From an uncultured Thalassotalea sp. (GTDB lineage Bacteria; Pseudomonadota; Gammaproteobacteria; Enterobacterales; Alteromonadaceae), in the NCBI GenBank assembly GCA_947492575.1, contig CANLNK010000003.1, forward strand, positions 1-64,000: a stretch of 64,000 nt of DNA, given 5' to 3'. Shown here one piece after another: positions 62,926 to 64,000 of the stretch; within the stretch, counting starts at the first letter, position 1, and each line of letters begins with the position of its first letter. The notes under the pieces were generated by a model. It saw only the letters and a list, made by a program, of their open reading frames with translations. It made no database searches and was not told the DNA's origin. The position numbers and the translations under genes are program-made.

Positions 62926-64000
62926 CTAATCGATATACCAGTAGCCCATATTTAAAACACTAGTTAACATCTGTACATTAATCAAACAATCCGTGAAACT
63001 TTTTAGACGATCTGTGGTCAAAGGCTCATTTTTTGCCAAAATGCTTGCTAATTCTCGTGTTGTATCACTTATTGCTACTCGATCACCATTAATATAGAAG
63101 TCACCATTTTGTTCATTTATAAGTGCTTTTATACCAAGTACTGGTCGAACAAAAATTTCAGGGTCATTTAAATACCCGATCACAGCTTCTTCAGTAAATG
63201 GCTCTACTGGCACTAATAGCTCTAATGTGTGGTGGCTTCGTGTCGTAAATGAAGAAACCATATCACTAAAGACATCTAAATCATTGGCACTTTCAATCAT
63301 AAATGACTTTAACGCTTTAATGTCTTTAGTCGCCAATAGCTCAGGTGTTTCCGTCGGCGTTCTTTCACTATCCCCAAATCGATTTTCGGCTAAGCATTTA
63401 TCAATCATAGTGTCGGCTAGTGCTGACACGAGCTCTTGTCCATTAGGCGCTTGGAAGCCAACGGAATAGTTAAGCGAGTTTTCGATTGCAACGCCGTTGT
63501 GAGGGTGGTTAGGCGGAATGTAAAGGATATCACCCGGCTCTGTTATCTCATCGATTAACGGTGTAAATGGTGATACTTGCTTTAAGTCTTCGTGAGGAAG
63601 TAATTGTTCAAGTGTGTTGTCAGGTAAACCTACTTGCCAGTGGCGCTTTCCCTCTCCTTGGATAATAAATACATCGTATTGATCTAAATGCGCTCCGACA
63701 CCGCCATTAGGTGTTGAAAAGCTCACCATAACGTCATCAATGCGCCAGTTCGGTAAGAACTTAAACGGCGAAATTAAGGCACTAGTTGTTTCTGACCAAT
63801 TGTTTACCGCTTGAACTAGTAGTGTCCAGTCTTGTTCACCAAACTTGGAAAAGTCTTCGAATGGGCCGTGCTCAACTTGCCAGTTATCAAAATTGTTATG
63901 CTTGATAATTCGTGACTCTAGCTCTTGCTCCATTGCAAGGCCCGCAAGTTCGTCAGCAGAAATGGGATCTTGGAAATCCTCGAAACCTCTTTTGATTAAT
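62926..64000 (-). CDS. roxA: Ribosomal oxygenase RoxA/YcfD-type (5' end beyond window)
   Basis: JmjC/cupin 2-oxoglutarate oxygenase that hydroxylates an Arg of ribosomal protein L16 (bL16/uL16) in E. coli. The frame is open to the window edge and the translated N-part (IKRGFEDFQDPISADELAGLAM) aligns with YcfD, so ATG 63933 is internal and the gene is cut by the window. Fe ligands are in HLDQYDVF (HxD) and the distal His in PPNHPHNGVAIENSLNYSVGF. The C-terminal dimerisation and winged-helix part is complete. It is followed 4 nt later by a GNAT gene. Confidence 0.92.
   Translation of the reverse strand, partial: LIKRGFEDFQDPISADELAGLAMEQELESRIIKHNNFDNWQVEHGPFEDFSKFGEQDWTLLVQAVNNWSETTSALISPFKFLPNWRIDDVMVSFSTPNGGVGAHLDQYDVFIIQGEGKRHWQVGLPDNTLEQLLPHEDLKQVSPFTPLIDEITEPGDILYIPPNHPHNGVAIENSLNYSVGFQAPNGQELVSALADTMIDKCLAENRFGDSERTPTETPELLATKDIKALKSFMIESANDLDVFSDMVSSFTTRSHHTLELLVPVEPFTEEAVIGYLNDPEIFVRPVLGIKALINEQNGDFYINGDRVAISDTTRELASILAKNEPLTTDRLKSFTDCLINVQMLTSVLNMGYWYID

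Overview
The window reads as an ordinary chromosome segment of a marine gammaproteobacterium of the Alteromonadales, probably Colwelliaceae-like (Thalassotalea or a relative); this is an inference. The supporting signs are moderate-to-low GC, three TonB-dependent receptors, an AcuR/AcuI acrylate pair, a DUF4826 protein, a RegB/RegA pair and many small lineage-type hypothetical genes. I saw no phage genes, transposases or CRISPR arrays.

Layout. 1-0.6 kb: two identical tRNA-Gly genes and a tRNA-Cys. 1-7.3 kb: a tripartite RND efflux operon plus a HIT protein. 7.3-12 kb: a thiamine-salvage locus headed by a TPP riboswitch (outer-membrane receptor, YkoF-like binding protein, PnuT-type permease, thiamine-kinase-like enzyme). 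12.2-14.2 kb: a LytS/LytTR two-component pair. 14.4-16.2 kb: an orphan secreted protein. 16.6-24.2 kb: pfkA, a DUF6279 lipoprotein, a GST, a GH9 cellulase lipoprotein, an excalibur protein, a GNAT protein and the acrylate-detoxification pair acuR-acuI. 24.6-25.1 kb: a peptide deformylase.

25.1-31.3 kb holds the most system-like locus. A two-cysteine BigR/SqrR-type ArsR repressor is divergent from five genes: an MMPL/RND exporter, a LolA-like lipoprotein-sorting protein, an outer-membrane barrel, a DUF2892 membrane protein and a stand-alone rhodanese. The last two look like a split YgaP. I infer a persulfide-responsive envelope export/sulfur-handling module.

31.6-35.5 kb is very probably an integron gene-cassette array without a visible integrase (a CALIN). 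It holds small same-strand genes separated by attC-like sites. Two of these are nearly identical over about 66 bp, and several genes have a stop codon lying in the first bases of the following site.

35.7-39.7 kb: tandem GYF_2-domain proteins (one with an oligo-Arg tail), RegB/RegA-type redox regulators and a DUF6435 protein. 39.8-47.8 kb: a Fur-box-headed siderophore receptor with a PepSY partner, small hypotheticals, an orphan solute-binding protein and a second, possibly metal-related TonB receptor. 48.1 kb: tRNA-Ser. 48.6-56.2 kb: a B3-like metallo-hydrolase, another solute-binding-like protein, a SulP permease, SelO and a succinate-semialdehyde dehydrogenase. 56.2-59.3 kb: a gamma-glutamylcyclotransferase-like gene beside the 5-oxoprolinase genes pxpABC. 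59.6-64 kb: a putative anchored exoprotein, a leucine-dehydrogenase-type enzyme, DUF4826, GNAT and a RoxA-type ribosomal oxygenase that runs off the right edge.
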